Assembly: GCA_005880695.1 (NCBI GenBank)
Contig: VBGR01000039.1
Coordinates: 1-49,055 of the forward strand
Length of the DNA: 49,055 nucleotides
From: Chloroflexota bacterium
Lineage (GTDB): Bacteria > Chloroflexota > Dormibacteria > Dormibacterales > Dormibacteraceae
Direction: 5' to 3'
In this document: piece by piece, positions 28,023 through 36,091 of the stretch
Layout: each line of letters opens with the position of its first letter
How positions within the stretch are numbered: the first letter of the stretch is position 1
Translations under genes and position numbers: made by a program
The notes under the pieces: model-generated
Databases searched by the model: none
The model's input: the letters and a program-made list of their open reading frames with translations, nothing else
What the model was told of the DNA's origin: nothing

Positions 28023-29661
28023 CCTGCGCTATGGAGCGGGCGGCCGCTTCCATGACAGCGATGTTCTGGCGCGCCTCCCGGGCCGGCACCGCTGGCGGCT
28101 CCCCTTCCAGGAGGTGATCGGCGAGGTTGCGATAGAAGCCGTTGATGACGCGCTGCGGCAGGCTCAGCGTCTCTTCGTGGGCGCCGCCGGAACCATCCGG
28201 CCGGAAGATCCTGACGATGGCCGGCGAGTCGGCCGGCGCCAGCCGTTCCTCGATCAGATCGCCCGTCTCGCTCCGAGTCTTCACCGACTCCCGCCGCCAG
28301 TCGGCGACGATCGCTCCCGCGGTGCCCAGGAGGTACCACTTCGGCTTCAGGGCGGCGGCGACGTCGGAGTGGATGAACGTCGCCTGGCGGCCATCTCGAA
28401 ACCGCACGTCCACGCTCACATGGTCGGCGTTGGTCACGTCGTGCCAGACCAGGTTGTGCGCCACCGCAGAGACGGTGTCCACCTCACCCGGGAAGAGCTG
28501 CAGCATCCAGTCGAAGTAGTGCGACCCCCAGTCGAAGATGGTGCCGCCCGAGACCGGCTCGTGAGTGTGCCAGAAGCTGCACGGGTGACCGAAGCCCCCG
28601 ATGAACGACTCCAGGTGGAAGGGCTCGCCAACGGCTTTGCGGCTGACCGCCTCGCGCAGTGCCACAAAGTCCGGGTCCCAGCGGCGGCTCTGGTAGACCG
28701 TGAGCAGCTTGCCGGCTCCCGCCGCCGCCTCGAGCATCCGGTCCACGTCTGCGACCCGGAGCGCGAACGGCTTCTCGCAGACCACGTGCTTGCCCGCGGC
28801 CAGGGCCTCCAGCACCACCTCGGCATGGGTCGAAGGCGGCGTGCCGACGACGGCCACTTCGATGTCAGGATCGGCGAGAAGGTCCTCCGTCCGAGCGTGG
28901 ACGGCAACCCCGAAGTCGGCCGCGGCCGCGGTCCGCCGGGCGGCGGCCAGGTCAGCGACGACGCGCAGCTTCAGGCCGGCGACTTCCGTGATCTGGCGGG
29001 CGTGGTCCTTGGCAACCGCTCCGTATCCGATGAGGCCCACCCCTAGCGAGCGCTGGCCGTCCAGGCCGGCGGCGTTGCGAAGCAGGCGGTTTACGAGCTG
29101 GCCGAAGACCGGGTGGCCGAAGGTTTCCGGCAGGTGCCCAAGTCCGAGTGCGGCGAACCGGCCAGCCGCGGCCAGGCGGACGAAGGCCAGCACGCGATCC
29201 TGATACCGCCAGGGCACCCGCAGCAGCTCCACGGCGCCCGTTGGGAGGCCGTCTGAGAGCCGCAGCCGGTCGCGCACGTGGAATTCGGGGTCGAGCCGCT
29301 CGGTGAGCGGGTTCCCGGGTGTCGTTCGCACCACCAGCTCGGTCGGATCGGTCAGGTCGCCGAGCGCCCAGCCGTGCAGCTCGCGCACTTCCGGGTTGCC
29401 CGACCAGGCGGCCAGCGTGTCTCCGATGGTGACGAGCCCACCGCCCCGCCTGACAAAGTCGGCGAGGGCACGCGCCTCCTCGGTGTCGAGCGGGCCGCGA
29501 CGTGCGTCGGCCAGCACCGCACGGAAGCCGTCGAGGTCGGCCAGGCGGGCCGAGTCGTGTGTGACGGTCAGCTGGAAGGCGCCGGTCCGCTCCAGGAACG
29601 CGAGCAGCGGGGCCGCGGCCTCGGCGGCATCCAGGAAGGCGAGGATCGGGAGGCGGCTCAC
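27994..29661 (-). CDS. ThuA-like domain fused to a Gfo/Idh/MocA oxidoreductase
   Basis: 555 aa. Residues 1-~205 form a ThuA-like (class-I-glutamine-amidotransferase-like fold) domain: a beta strand start, then EEARALADFVRRGGGLVTIGD and the late GRFAALGLGHLPETFG. Residues ~208-555 form a complete Gfo/Idh enzyme: Rossmann motif GLIGYGAVAKDH, EKPFALRVADVD, and FDWGSHYFDW with catalytic-region His. ThuA and Gfo/Idh proteins are often separate neighbours in sugar-use loci (trehalose keto-sugar metabolism in rhizobia), so this is a natural fusion. An NAD-dependent step on a sugar or cyclitol is inferred. It overlaps the next gene and starts 9 bp after the glycosyltransferase stop. Confidence 0.85.
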   Translation of the reverse strand: MSRLPILAFLDAAEAAAPLLAFLERTGAFQLTVTHDSARLADLDGFRAVLADARRGPLDTEEARALADFVRRGGGLVTIGDTLAAWSGNPEVRELHGWALGDLTDPTELVVRTTPGNPLTERLDPEFHVRDRLRLSDGLPTGAVELLRVPWRYQDRVLAFVRLAAAGRFAALGLGHLPETFGHPVFGQLVNRLLRNAAGLDGQRSLGVGLIGYGAVAKDHARQITEVAGLKLRVVADLAAARRTAAAADFGVAVHARTEDLLADPDIEVAVVGTPPSTHAEVVLEALAAGKHVVCEKPFALRVADVDRMLEAAAGAGKLLTVYQSRRWDPDFVALREAVSRKAVGEPFHLESFIGGFGHPCSFWHTHEPVSGGTIFDWGSHYFDWMLQLFPGEVDTVSAVAHNLVWHDVTNADHVSVDVRFRDGRQATFIHSDVAAALKPKWYLLGTAGAIVADWRRESVKTRSETGDLIEERLAPADSPAIVRIFRPDGSGGAHEETLSLPQRVINGFYRNLADHLLEGEPPAVPAREARQNIAVMEAAARSIAQGGRAVEVRA

Positions 29662-29670
29662 CCGGGAAGC

Positions 29671-30735
29671 TTAGTGTCCAGCCGCGCTTTCGGTCAGAGC
29701 CCGCAGAGTCAGGTTCGCGGCCCGCTCCCAGGTGAAATCGCGGGCCCGCCGGCGGGCGGCGCCGGCCAGCCGCTGGCGCAGCGTTTTGTCATCCAGCAGC
29801 CGTTGGAGGCCGGCGGCGATCTCTTCAACGCTCGTCGGGTCGACGACCAAAGCGGCGTCGCCCGCTACCTCCGGGAGCGCGCCCCGGTTGCCGACCAGGG
29901 CGGGCAGGCCGTGCACCATCGCGTCGACAAGGGGGATGCCGAACCCCTCGTAGAGGCTCGGGAAGGCGAGCAGCGAGGCTTGCTCGTAGAGGACGCGCAG
30001 CGTGGCATCTGAGACATGGCCAAGCTGGCGAACTCCAGGGCGCTCAGGCAGGCGGAAGCCGTTCCAGCCCGACCGCCCGGCGATGACGAGCGGCGGCGCG
30101 TCATGGAGCCTGGCGTGCGCCTCGACCAGACGGGAGTAGTTCTTCCGCGCTTCGATCGTGCCGACAGCCAGGAGGAAGCCCGGAGCGAGCCCGGCCGGCA
30201 GGTCGGCGGCGGGCAGCTCCAGCGGGGTGGGTCCAAGCGGCACGACCCTGACGCGTTCAGCCAGGTCCGGCAGCGGGTAGCAGGCGAGGAGGTCCTTGCG
30301 GGTGGCTTCCGAGGCGGTCAGCACCGCCGCCGCCGAGGCCAGCGAGCGAGGCAGCAGGGACCCGAGGTACAACCGCTGCTGCCAGGGCACGTCGTCCGGG
30401 TGCAGCCGGAAGGCGAGGTCGTGGACGAAGACGACGGCCGGCGGCGCCCCTCGCCGACGCACTGGCGGGCTTGGCCAGTAGGGATAGAACATGGCGTCGA
30501 GGCCCGCCTGAGGCTCCACCAGCGGCAGCCAGGTCAGCTTGTTGAGGAGCTCGTGGCGGTGGGGTGAAAGCACGGCCTCCACCTCTCGCCCAACGCCCGG
30601 CAGACGCTCGCGGCTGAGGAAGGCTGTAAAGGCCGGACCCGGGGTGGCGAAGAGCCGTCCGGAGAGCTCCATAGCGGCCGTCACCATCCCGACCCGGGGC
30701 CGCCAGCAGGCGGTCAGGTCGACGCCGAAACGCAC
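29671..30735 (-). CDS. GT4-family glycosyltransferase
   Basis: 354 aa from a GTG at 30735. It is a GT-B fold retaining enzyme: N-terminal domain starting MRFGVDLTACW, a linker, then the nucleotide-sugar domain with AVGTIEARKNYSRLVEA, AGRSGW, and the EX7E-like SLYEGFGIPLVDAM, where the second Glu is Asp. GT4 mannosyl/glucosyl transferases build lipid-linked sugars, polysaccharides or glycosides in the cytoplasm. It is the first gene of a four-gene operon with two Gfo/Idh enzymes. Donor and acceptor are unknown. Confidence 0.9.
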   Translation of the reverse strand: MRFGVDLTACWRPRVGMVTAAMELSGRLFATPGPAFTAFLSRERLPGVGREVEAVLSPHRHELLNKLTWLPLVEPQAGLDAMFYPYWPSPPVRRRGAPPAVVFVHDLAFRLHPDDVPWQQRLYLGSLLPRSLASAAAVLTASEATRKDLLACYPLPDLAERVRVVPLGPTPLELPAADLPAGLAPGFLLAVGTIEARKNYSRLVEAHARLHDAPPLVIAGRSGWNGFRLPERPGVRQLGHVSDATLRVLYEQASLLAFPSLYEGFGIPLVDAMVHGLPALVGNRGALPEVAGDAALVVDPTSVEEIAAGLQRLLDDKTLRQRLAGAARRRARDFTWERAANLTLRALTESAAGH

Positions 30736-30742
30736 GCTCGGG

Positions 30743-30748
30743 ATCTTA
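30743..30748 (-). promoter_or_regulatory. -10 box of the GT4 operon
   Basis: TAAGAT on the minus strand lies 7 nt before the GTG of the glycosyltransferase, followed by CCC as in the histidine-kinase and rplU promoters. A leaderless transcript is indicated. Confidence 0.5.
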
Positions 30749-30774
30749 GCCGGAGGGGCTATCCGGTGAAGGCG

Positions 30775-30815
30775 GCCAGAAAAGAAGGACCCCCACCCAA
30801 GGGGCGGGGGTCCTT
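30775..30815 (-). terminator. Intrinsic terminator downstream of the MerR gene
   Basis: 10-bp stem AAGGACCCCC / GGGGGTCCTT (30785-30794 / 30806-30815), followed on the minus strand by CTTTTCT. It ends the long minus-strand run just ahead of the GT4 promoter. The rest of 30816-30894 is an AT-richer stretch with nothing recognised. Confidence 0.8.
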
Positions 30816-30894
30816 CAGAAAGGAGGGAGGGCTAATTAAGAACCGAACAACGCCAGTATACGCTGAGACCCGGCAATACGCACAAGTTTTCCTA

Positions 30895-31239
30895 TCAGAT
30901 CAACTCCGAATATGCCCTGTAGATATCACGCAGTTCCTTCGGCGGCTCGAGATCATTCTTCTTGACCACCTCGAGCAGCTGCAAGATGTGCTTGACCCCG
31001 GCGAGGTTGACGCCCTTCTCCCGAGTCAGGGTCTGGATGACTCGAAGCTTCCGGATGTCGCGCTGTGAATAGCGGCGGCGGTTGGTCGGCGTCCGGAAGG
31101 GCTCGATCAGCCCGACGTCCTCGTAAAGCATCAGGGTGCGCGGATGCGTCTCCAGGATCTCTGACGCGACGCTGATCGTGTATAGCGGCTTGTCGAGATC
31201 GAACCCGGCCCTCAGATCAGCACGCCTGTTCACGGCCAT
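30895..31239 (-). CDS. MerR-family regulator, HspR-like
   Basis: 114 aa. Residues ~18-90 form a MerR winged helix: YTISVASEILETHPRTLMLYEDVGLIEP, then the wing NRRRYSQRDI and helix VNLAGVKHIL. HPRTL.LYE...GL and GVNLAGVK are closest to HspR, the heat-shock repressor. No cysteine is present, so metal sensing as in classic MerR is excluded. HspR normally controls dnaK operons by binding HAIR sites, but none is in this window. It starts 5 bp after the receiver gene, forming a two-gene operon. Confidence 0.85.
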   Translation of the reverse strand: MAVNRRADLRAGFDLDKPLYTISVASEILETHPRTLMLYEDVGLIEPFRTPTNRRRYSQRDIRKLRVIQTLTREKGVNLAGVKHILQLLEVVKKNDLEPPKELRDIYRAYSELI

Positions 31240-31244
31240 TCCCG

Positions 31245-31664
31245 TTACTCCCTCAGCCAGCCTTCGACTCCCCGGGAGAGATTCGCCGGGGTGGTTTGGC
31301 TCTTGATCAGATATTCGAGGGCGCCAAGCTTCAGGCCCCGATCGACCAGCTCGCGCTCGCCGTAGTTGGAGAGGATGATCACGGGAATGTCCTTCGTGCG
31401 GTCCGTCCCGCGAAGACGCTCGAGGACCGCAAAGCCGTCCATCTTCGGCAGCCGAGTGTCGAGGAAGATGATGTCCGGCGGAGTCTCGTTGGCCAGCTGC
31501 AGGCCTTCCTCGCCGTCCTTCGCGACGGTGACCGTGTAGCCGTCCAGCTCGAGCTTCAGCTTGTACATCTCGGCCACGGCCGGATCGTCCTCGATAAAGA
31601 GGACGCGAACCTCCTCGTCAGGGGCTTCGCTCACGGCTCCACCACCCTCACTCGCCTGCACCAT
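31245..31664 (-). CDS. Stand-alone receiver-domain response regulator
   Basis: 139 aa from the ATG at 31664; a GTG at 31634 behind GGTGGAG is an alternative that removes 10 weakly conserved residues. Receiver motifs: LFIEDDPA, phospho-acceptor Asp69 in IIFLDTRLPKMDG, switch Ser in VIILSNYG, and Lys in YLIKSQTT. The last 20 residues close the receiver fold; no output domain follows. It is coupled to the HspR-like gene, so it may feed into stress control by protein contact. It is distinct from the receiver at 14527-14928. Confidence 0.92.
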   Translation of the reverse strand: MVQASEGGGAVSEAPDEEVRVLFIEDDPAVAEMYKLKLELDGYTVTVAKDGEEGLQLANETPPDIIFLDTRLPKMDGFAVLERLRGTDRTKDIPVIILSNYGERELVDRGLKLGALEYLIKSQTTPANLSRGVEGWLRE

Positions 31665-31676
31665 ATTCGCGGCCCA

Positions 31677-31709
31677 ATAGTATCAAATAACTTCCTTATT
31701 GTCTGTCAA
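31677..31709 (-). promoter_or_regulatory. Promoter of the receiver/HspR-like pair
   Basis: Minus-strand TTGACA (31709-31704) and TACTAT (31682-31677) with a preceding TGA forming an extended -10. The spacer is 21 bp, longer than ideal. The TTGACA overlaps the rsfS stop codon, so the pair can be transcribed separately from the ribosome-assembly genes upstream. Confidence 0.5.
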
Positions 31710-32065
31710 GAAGCAGGTCGCTGGCGGGCTGCAGCGGACCACAATTCCTCGAGGTCGTAGAAGGCCCTCTCGCCGGGCAGGAAGACGTGCACGATGACGG
31801 AGTCGAAGTCGAGCAGAACCCACGTCGCGTCGTCGTATCCAGCGACCGCGAGGGGCCGGATTCCAAACCCGCGCGCCCGCTCCAGCAGGCCGTCGGCGAT
31901 CGCCCGCACCTGCCGGTCGGTCTCGCCCTCGCAGATCACGAAGTAGTCGGCCACTGACGTCTTGCCCTTGAGGCTCAGCCGGACGGGCTTCCAGGCCTGC
32001 TTCTCCTCAGCCACCTCCTGGAAGAGCTTCGCCAGCTCCAGGGGGGTGCGCGGTGAATCAGCCAA
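31706..32065 (-). CDS. rsfS: Ribosomal silencing factor RsfS
   Basis: 119 aa from a TTG at 32065 with GAGAGAG directly upstream. It is the complete RsfS/DUF143 domain: VADYFVICEGETDRQVRAIAD, then GYDDATWVLLDFDSVIVHVF and the FYDLEELW closing motif. The family binds ribosomal protein L14 and blocks subunit joining under starvation. It follows nadD by 9 bp, the usual bacterial arrangement (obgE-nadD-rsfS). Confidence is high from order and motif. Confidence 0.96.
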   Translation of the reverse strand: MADSPRTPLELAKLFQEVAEEKQAWKPVRLSLKGKTSVADYFVICEGETDRQVRAIADGLLERARGFGIRPLAVAGYDDATWVLLDFDSVIVHVFLPGERAFYDLEELWSAAARQRPAS

Positions 32066-32074
32066 CTCTCTCGA

Positions 32075-32680
32075 TTATGAGCGCACCCGTGTTCGGTAGA
32101 GACCGTGTCCGGCGATGTAGTCGGCGACGGTGGGCGGCACCAGGCCGTCAAGCGGCCGGCCCTGGGCGGCGCGGCGCCGCACCTGCGTGGCGGTGACGTC
32201 TGGCGTCGGCTCCAGGCAGAGGACGACCCGCTCGGGATCGAGCCCGGCGGCTCGCAGGTCGGCGGCAGCCGGCGCAGCCAGACCCGGGCGGCTGAAGATG
32301 ACCATGTCGGCCAGCGCGACGAGTCGGACCGGATCATGCCAGGTGCGGATCTGGCGGGCCGCGTCCCAACCGAGCAGCAGGTAGGGGATGTCCTGCGGTC
32401 GGCCGCTGCGAAAGGCCAGGAGCGTGTCGACCGTGTAGGACAGGCCTGGGCGGGCCACCTCAACATCCCAGACGCGCAAGCCTGGAATGTCCCTCGCGGC
32501 CAGCCGGCACATCTCGAGGCGGTCGCGCGCCGGTGCATGCGTCCCGCGCTTGTGGGGCGGGCGACCGGCGGGGACGAGCAGCACCTCATCCAGGCCCGCA
32601 CAGCGGCGGGCGGCCTCGGCCGCGGCGAGGTGGCCGTTGTGAATGGGGTCAAAAGTGCCCCCGAGAAGTCCTACCCGCAT
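32075..32680 (-). CDS. nadD: Nicotinate-nucleotide adenylyltransferase
   Basis: 201 aa, ATG at 32680. It adenylates nicotinate mononucleotide in NAD biosynthesis. The nucleotidyltransferase signature GGTFDPIHNGHLAAA is at residues 6-20, LVPAGRPPHK follows, and the C-terminal motif (usually ISST.IR) appears as VTATQVRRR. Normal length. Unlike the tight packing elsewhere in the run, 250 bp separate it from the obgE stop, occupied mainly by structured repeat copy B. No good Shine-Dalgarno is present. Confidence 0.95.
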   Translation of the reverse strand: MRVGLLGGTFDPIHNGHLAAAEAARRCAGLDEVLLVPAGRPPHKRGTHAPARDRLEMCRLAARDIPGLRVWDVEVARPGLSYTVDTLLAFRSGRPQDIPYLLLGWDAARQIRTWHDPVRLVALADMVIFSRPGLAAPAAADLRAAGLDPERVVLCLEPTPDVTATQVRRRAAQGRPLDGLVPPTVADYIAGHGLYRTRVRS

Positions 32681-32696
32681 CGCGAAGGCATGATTT

Positions 32697-32887
32697 GGGG
32701 CCCCGGCCGAAGGCCAGGGGCGGCGCCGAGCGGCGCCGAAGGGGGGCAGGGCCGTGCGCAGCGCGGCCCGCCGCCAGTGTCAAGACCGCGCGCAAGCGCG
32801 CCGCGAGCGTCAGCGAGCGGGCATGCGTCTTGACGCTGGCGTTGTCGGGGGGGCGAAGCCCCCCAGGTAAGGGGGCCGCGGTCGGCC
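32697..32887. repeat. Structured multi-hairpin repeat, copy B
   Basis: Homologous to 626-810 in the same + strand orientation. H1 32701-32720 is identical to copy A. H2 32721-32738 has arms CGGCGCC/GGCGCCG instead of CGGCCGC/GCGGCCG. H3 32749-32769 keeps nine pairs and the wobble but with two swapped base pairs. H4 pairs 32772-32786 with 32827-32841, with A-T in place of one G-C. H5 is at 32848-32864. The interior of H4 is different and longer, with its own hairpin GCGCGC-AA-GCGCGC. It sits between obgE and nadD, antisense to the operon direction as written. Confidence 0.8.
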
Positions 32888-32930
32888 TCGGGCGAGGAGG
32901 GAGCGCAACGGGCCGGGGAAGATGCGATGT

Positions 32931-34124
32931 TCATCCCGGTTGGTACTCGAATTCGGTTGTGCCGATCCGCACCGTGTCGCCCGGCGCCACCCCTGCCTCC
33001 TCCAGCGCCCGGCTGACCCCCAAGCGGTCCAGCCCGGCCTGGAACCTGTCGAAGCCGTCCGGGCGGTCCAGGTCTGTCCTCTCCAGGAGCCGCTCCACTG
33101 CCGGCCCGGACACCTCGAACCCCCAGTCGCGACGCCAGACCTGCAGCGTCGCCTCCCGGACCGGCTTCAGGCGCGTCCGCGGCGCCCGCTGGAATGGCTC
33201 CGGACGCGGAGCCGACCTGACAGCCTCGGCCAGGGCCGCGACGAACTCCTCCAGCCCCGCGCCGGTCATCGCAGATACGGGATAGCCCAGGCGGGACGGC
33301 GCCGCGGCTGGCTCGTCCACTTTGTTGAGGACGATCACCTCCGGGGGACCGCCTGCGGGCCGCCGCGCCTGGACGATCTCTCGCAGCCGGGCCAGGTCAG
33401 CCGCCGGATCGGGCTCGGTGGCGTCGAGGACGTAGACGACTACGCGAGCCCGGTCCAGGTGCCGCACGTATTTGTCGCCGGGCGGAATCTCGACCAACCG
33501 GAGCGGCTCGCCACCTGGCCCGTAGGCAACCCCGAGCTCGGGCGATTGCGTCGTGTGCGGGTAGGCGCCAACCCGCGGCCGGGCGCTGGTCAGCGCGGCC
33601 AGCAGCTCCGACTTGCCCGCGTTCGGCAGACCCAACAGCGCCGCGTCGACGGGAAGCTTCAGCTCTAGGCGCAGAGTTCGCTCTTCACCGGGCAGGCCGG
33701 GTCCCGCCGACGAAGGCGAGCGATTCACCGAGCTGGCGCGGTGGAGATTGCCCTCGCCACCAGGCCCGCCTTCGGCCACGACCGCCGTCTCCCCGGCCAC
33801 CAAAAGATCGGCCAGCTGTTCCTCCGTTTCGTCGTCGAAGACCGCCGTCCCAACCGGAACCTCGAGGACCAGATCCTCGCCCTTGCGCCCTTCCTTGCGG
33901 CCGCCTCCTCCAGGCAGGCCCGCGGCAGCCGTCAGAAGCGGCCGGCGGACGAAGGGCTGGAGAGTCTCAAGGGAGCCAGAGGCTTGTAGAACCACGGCGC
34001 CGCCCCGGCCGCCATCTCCGCCGTCAGGACCGCCACGCGGCTCGAAGGGCTGGGCTCGAAACGTGGCCGCGCCCCTGCCCCCGCGTCCGCCCCGTACGCG
34101 AAGGCGAACGCTGTCGACTAACAA
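32931..34124 (-). CDS. obgE: Obg-family ribosome-assembly GTPase with a degenerate switch II
   Basis: 397 aa from a TTG at 34124. Residues 1-157 form the glycine-rich Obg fold. The G domain has P-loop GLPNAGKS (165-172), TT of switch I (191-192), NKVD (267-270) and VSAMT (283-287). C-terminal OCT domain ~310-397 (GVAPGDTVRIGTTEFEY). Where Obg normally has DxPGLIEGA..G.GLG, this protein reads VEIPPGDKYVRHL (211-223), so the G3 Asp/Gly and about ten following residues are absent. Nucleotide binding should be kept but hydrolysis may be altered. Position next to rplU-rpmA is the normal one. Confidence 0.9.
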   Translation of the reverse strand: MLVDSVRLRVRGGRGGRGAATFRAQPFEPRGGPDGGDGGRGGAVVLQASGSLETLQPFVRRPLLTAAAGLPGGGGRKEGRKGEDLVLEVPVGTAVFDDETEEQLADLLVAGETAVVAEGGPGGEGNLHRASSVNRSPSSAGPGLPGEERTLRLELKLPVDAALLGLPNAGKSELLAALTSARPRVGAYPHTTQSPELGVAYGPGGEPLRLVEIPPGDKYVRHLDRARVVVYVLDATEPDPAADLARLREIVQARRPAGGPPEVIVLNKVDEPAAAPSRLGYPVSAMTGAGLEEFVAALAEAVRSAPRPEPFQRAPRTRLKPVREATLQVWRRDWGFEVSGPAVERLLERTDLDRPDGFDRFQAGLDRLGVSRALEEAGVAPGDTVRIGTTEFEYQPG

Positions 34125-34174
34125 CCGCGGCGACCCCCCATTCGAGGCAGCCTATGACGAGACGGGGTAGCCGT

Positions 34175-34429
34175 CTAGACAGGCTGAACGGAAGCGCGCC
34201 GGCTCTCTTTGCCTGCCCGCTGGTACTGGACCTGTCCGTCCCGGAGCGCGAAGAGGGTGTGATCGCGGCCCTCGCCCACTCCCTCACCCGGCTTGATGTT
34301 GCTCCCGCGCTGGCGGACGATCACCGTGCCGGCCAAGACCACCTGGCCCCCGAACACTTTCACCCCCAGATTCTGGGGATTGGAGTCGCGGCCGTTGCGG
34401 GAAGACCCGCCACCTTTCTTATGCGCCAT
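34175..34429 (-). CDS. rpmA: 50S ribosomal protein L27
   Basis: 84 aa. [17 protein letters not shown] at the N terminus is diagnostic; this tail reaches the peptidyl transferase centre. There is no Firmicutes-type cleavable extension. The ATG at 34429 lies inside the end of rplU (ATGGCGCATAA, 11-bp overlap), so the two are translationally coupled. Normal length and complete. Confidence 0.98.
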   Translation of the reverse strand: MAHKKGGGSSRNGRDSNPQNLGVKVFGGQVVLAGTVIVRQRGSNIKPGEGVGEGRDHTLFALRDGQVQYQRAGKESRRASVQPV

Positions 34430-34910
34430 CTTCCGGTTCTTCCTTTTCCGCGGCCTTCTTTCGGGCGGGAGCGCGCTTCCTGGTCGCGGCCTTATCTGCA
34501 GTTTTGGCCGCAGCCTTGGTTTCGGTCTTCTCGCCGGCCTTCTCAGCCTTCGCGGCTCGGGCGGTCTTGTGCGCGTCGTGCGGACCGATCGAGATGATCT
34601 CCAGCGCCGTCAGGTCGGCGCGCGCGCCGCGGTGTACGCGCACGTGCTTCTTCGACTTGTAACGCAGCGAGTCGATCTTCGGCCCGCGGCGGTGGGCGAT
34701 CACCTTGGCCGCCACTGTGATCCCCGCGAGGGACTCGGCGCCCACTTTGAAGTCGTCGCCGTCGACGTGCAGCAGCACCCGGTCCAGCGTCAATTCCTGG
34801 CCCGGCTCGGCGGCGAGGCGGTCGACCAGGATCCGATCGCCCGCGGCCACCCTGTACTGCTTACCGCCGCTCACGATGACGGCCGTGGAAGTTCCACCAG
34901 ACTGGGGCAC
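34419..34910 (-). CDS. rplU: 50S ribosomal protein L21 with a long Lys/Ala-rich C-terminal tail
   Basis: 163 aa from the GTG at 34910; the frame is open further upstream, but that part is the shadow of rodA. Core L21 is residues ~8-110: [52 protein letters not shown] trimmed here to its ends KVIAH and HVRVHRG. Residues ~115-163 add a Lys/Ala/Glu tail, absent from E. coli L21 (103 aa) and probably disordered on the ribosome surface. First gene of rplU-rpmA-obgE. A -10 box sits 8 nt upstream of the GTG. Confidence 0.95.
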   Translation of the reverse strand: MPQSGGTSTAVIVSGGKQYRVAAGDRILVDRLAAEPGQELTLDRVLLHVDGDDFKVGAESLAGITVAAKVIAHRRGPKIDSLRYKSKKHVRVHRGARADLTALEIISIGPHDAHKTARAAKAEKAGEKTETKAAAKTADKAATRKRAPARKKAAEKEEPEDGA

Positions 34911-34918
34911 GAATCGGG

Positions 34919-34924
34919 ATTTTA
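34919..34924 (-). promoter_or_regulatory. -10 box of the rplU-rpmA-obgE operon
   Basis: TAAAAT on the minus strand, then CCC and a total of 8 nt before the GTG. It starts at the base next to the rodA stop (34925). It supports a separate leaderless transcript for the ribosomal operon, distinct from the elongasome genes upstream. Confidence 0.55.
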
Positions 34925-36091
34925 CTACGCGCGCAGCGGAGCCTCGATCTCGGGCCCGAGCCGGACAGTGCCCGACTCGTTGAGCAGGTACCGCTCCAGC
35001 ACCTGCTCCGGCCGGTAGACCAGCAGCCGCCGGCGCAGCAGAACGGACTGAACCAGGCCCAGCGCCGCCAGGTTCGTCACCAGCGCGGAGCCGCCGTAGG
35101 AGACGAGCGGCAGAGGGATGCCCGCGATCGGTGTCAATCCGATGTTCATGCCGATGTTCTCGGCGACCTGGAAGGAGAGCATCACAGCAACGCCGGTCGC
35201 GATCAGGAAGCCGAACCTGTCCGGCGCCACCGAGGCCGCCCAGGCCAGCCGGACCAGCAGGAACGCGAAGAGGAGGAGCAGCACCAGGCAGCCGAGCAGG
35301 CCGAATTGCTCGGCATAGACGGCGAAGATGAAGTCGGTCGCCCGCTCCGGGACGAACCCCAGCTGGCTCTGCGGACCGTGAAGCCAGCCGTGGCCAAAGA
35401 CGCCTCCCGAGCCGACCGCGATCCGGGCCTGGATCAGGTTGTAGCCGGCGCCGAGCGGGTCGCTGGCCGGGTTCAGGAAGATCTCCAGGCGCCGGCGCTG
35501 GTAGCCGTGTAGCAGGTGTGGAACGATCGGGATGGCCACAGCCCCGATTGCCCCCAGGCCCGCCAGATGGAGGCGCGAGGCGCCGCCCAGAAAGAGCAGA
35601 CCCACGCAAAGGGCGGCGAAAACCATCGCCGTCCCCAGGTCGGGCTGAAGGAGGATCAAGACCGCTGGCGGTGCGGCCAGGGCGAGCGCGCCCAAGAGCG
35701 TCGGGAGGCGCTGCTCACGACCTTGAGCTCGCGCCAAGTGGTCGGCCAGCGCGACCAGGATCACCAGCTTCGCGATCTCGGACGGCTCCAGCGGGAAGCC
35801 CGCTATCGAAAGCCAGCGGCGGGCACCGAGCGCGGAATGGCCGGCTAGGTGGACCGCCAGAAGGAGAAGCAAGCAGACGGCATAGGTAGGCAGCGCCGCG
35901 CGGCGCAGCTGTCGGTAATCCAGCGCGGCGGCGGCCGCAAAGGCGGCCAGGCCGACGGCAAGCGAGAGGAGCTGGCGCTTCAAGTCCGGCTGCGAGGCGG
36001 AGAACACGGCCATCAGGCCGAGGGAGACGAGCATGGCTGTCAGCAGTAGCTGCAGCAGGTCGAGGCGGTGCAGCGGGTGCAGCCTAACCAT
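34925..36091 (-). CDS. rodA: Peptidoglycan glycosyltransferase RodA (SEDS family)
   Basis: 388 aa from the ATG at 36091, which overlaps the mrdA stop by 8 bp; the longer open frame upstream is a shadow of mrdA. It has about ten hydrophobic helices. SEDS signature parts are present: [55 protein letters not shown], and [14 protein letters not shown] near the C terminus. It polymerises glycan strands from lipid II in the elongasome, partnered by the class B PBP encoded just upstream. Confidence 0.96.
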   Translation of the reverse strand: MVRLHPLHRLDLLQLLLTAMLVSLGLMAVFSASQPDLKRQLLSLAVGLAAFAAAAALDYRQLRRAALPTYAVCLLLLLAVHLAGHSALGARRWLSIAGFPLEPSEIAKLVILVALADHLARAQGREQRLPTLLGALALAAPPAVLILLQPDLGTAMVFAALCVGLLFLGGASRLHLAGLGAIGAVAIPIVPHLLHGYQRRRLEIFLNPASDPLGAGYNLIQARIAVGSGGVFGHGWLHGPQSQLGFVPERATDFIFAVYAEQFGLLGCLVLLLLFAFLLVRLAWAASVAPDRFGFLIATGVAVMLSFQVAENIGMNIGLTPIAGIPLPLVSYGGSALVTNLAALGLVQSVLLRRRLLVYRPEQVLERYLLNESGTVRLGPEIEAPLRA

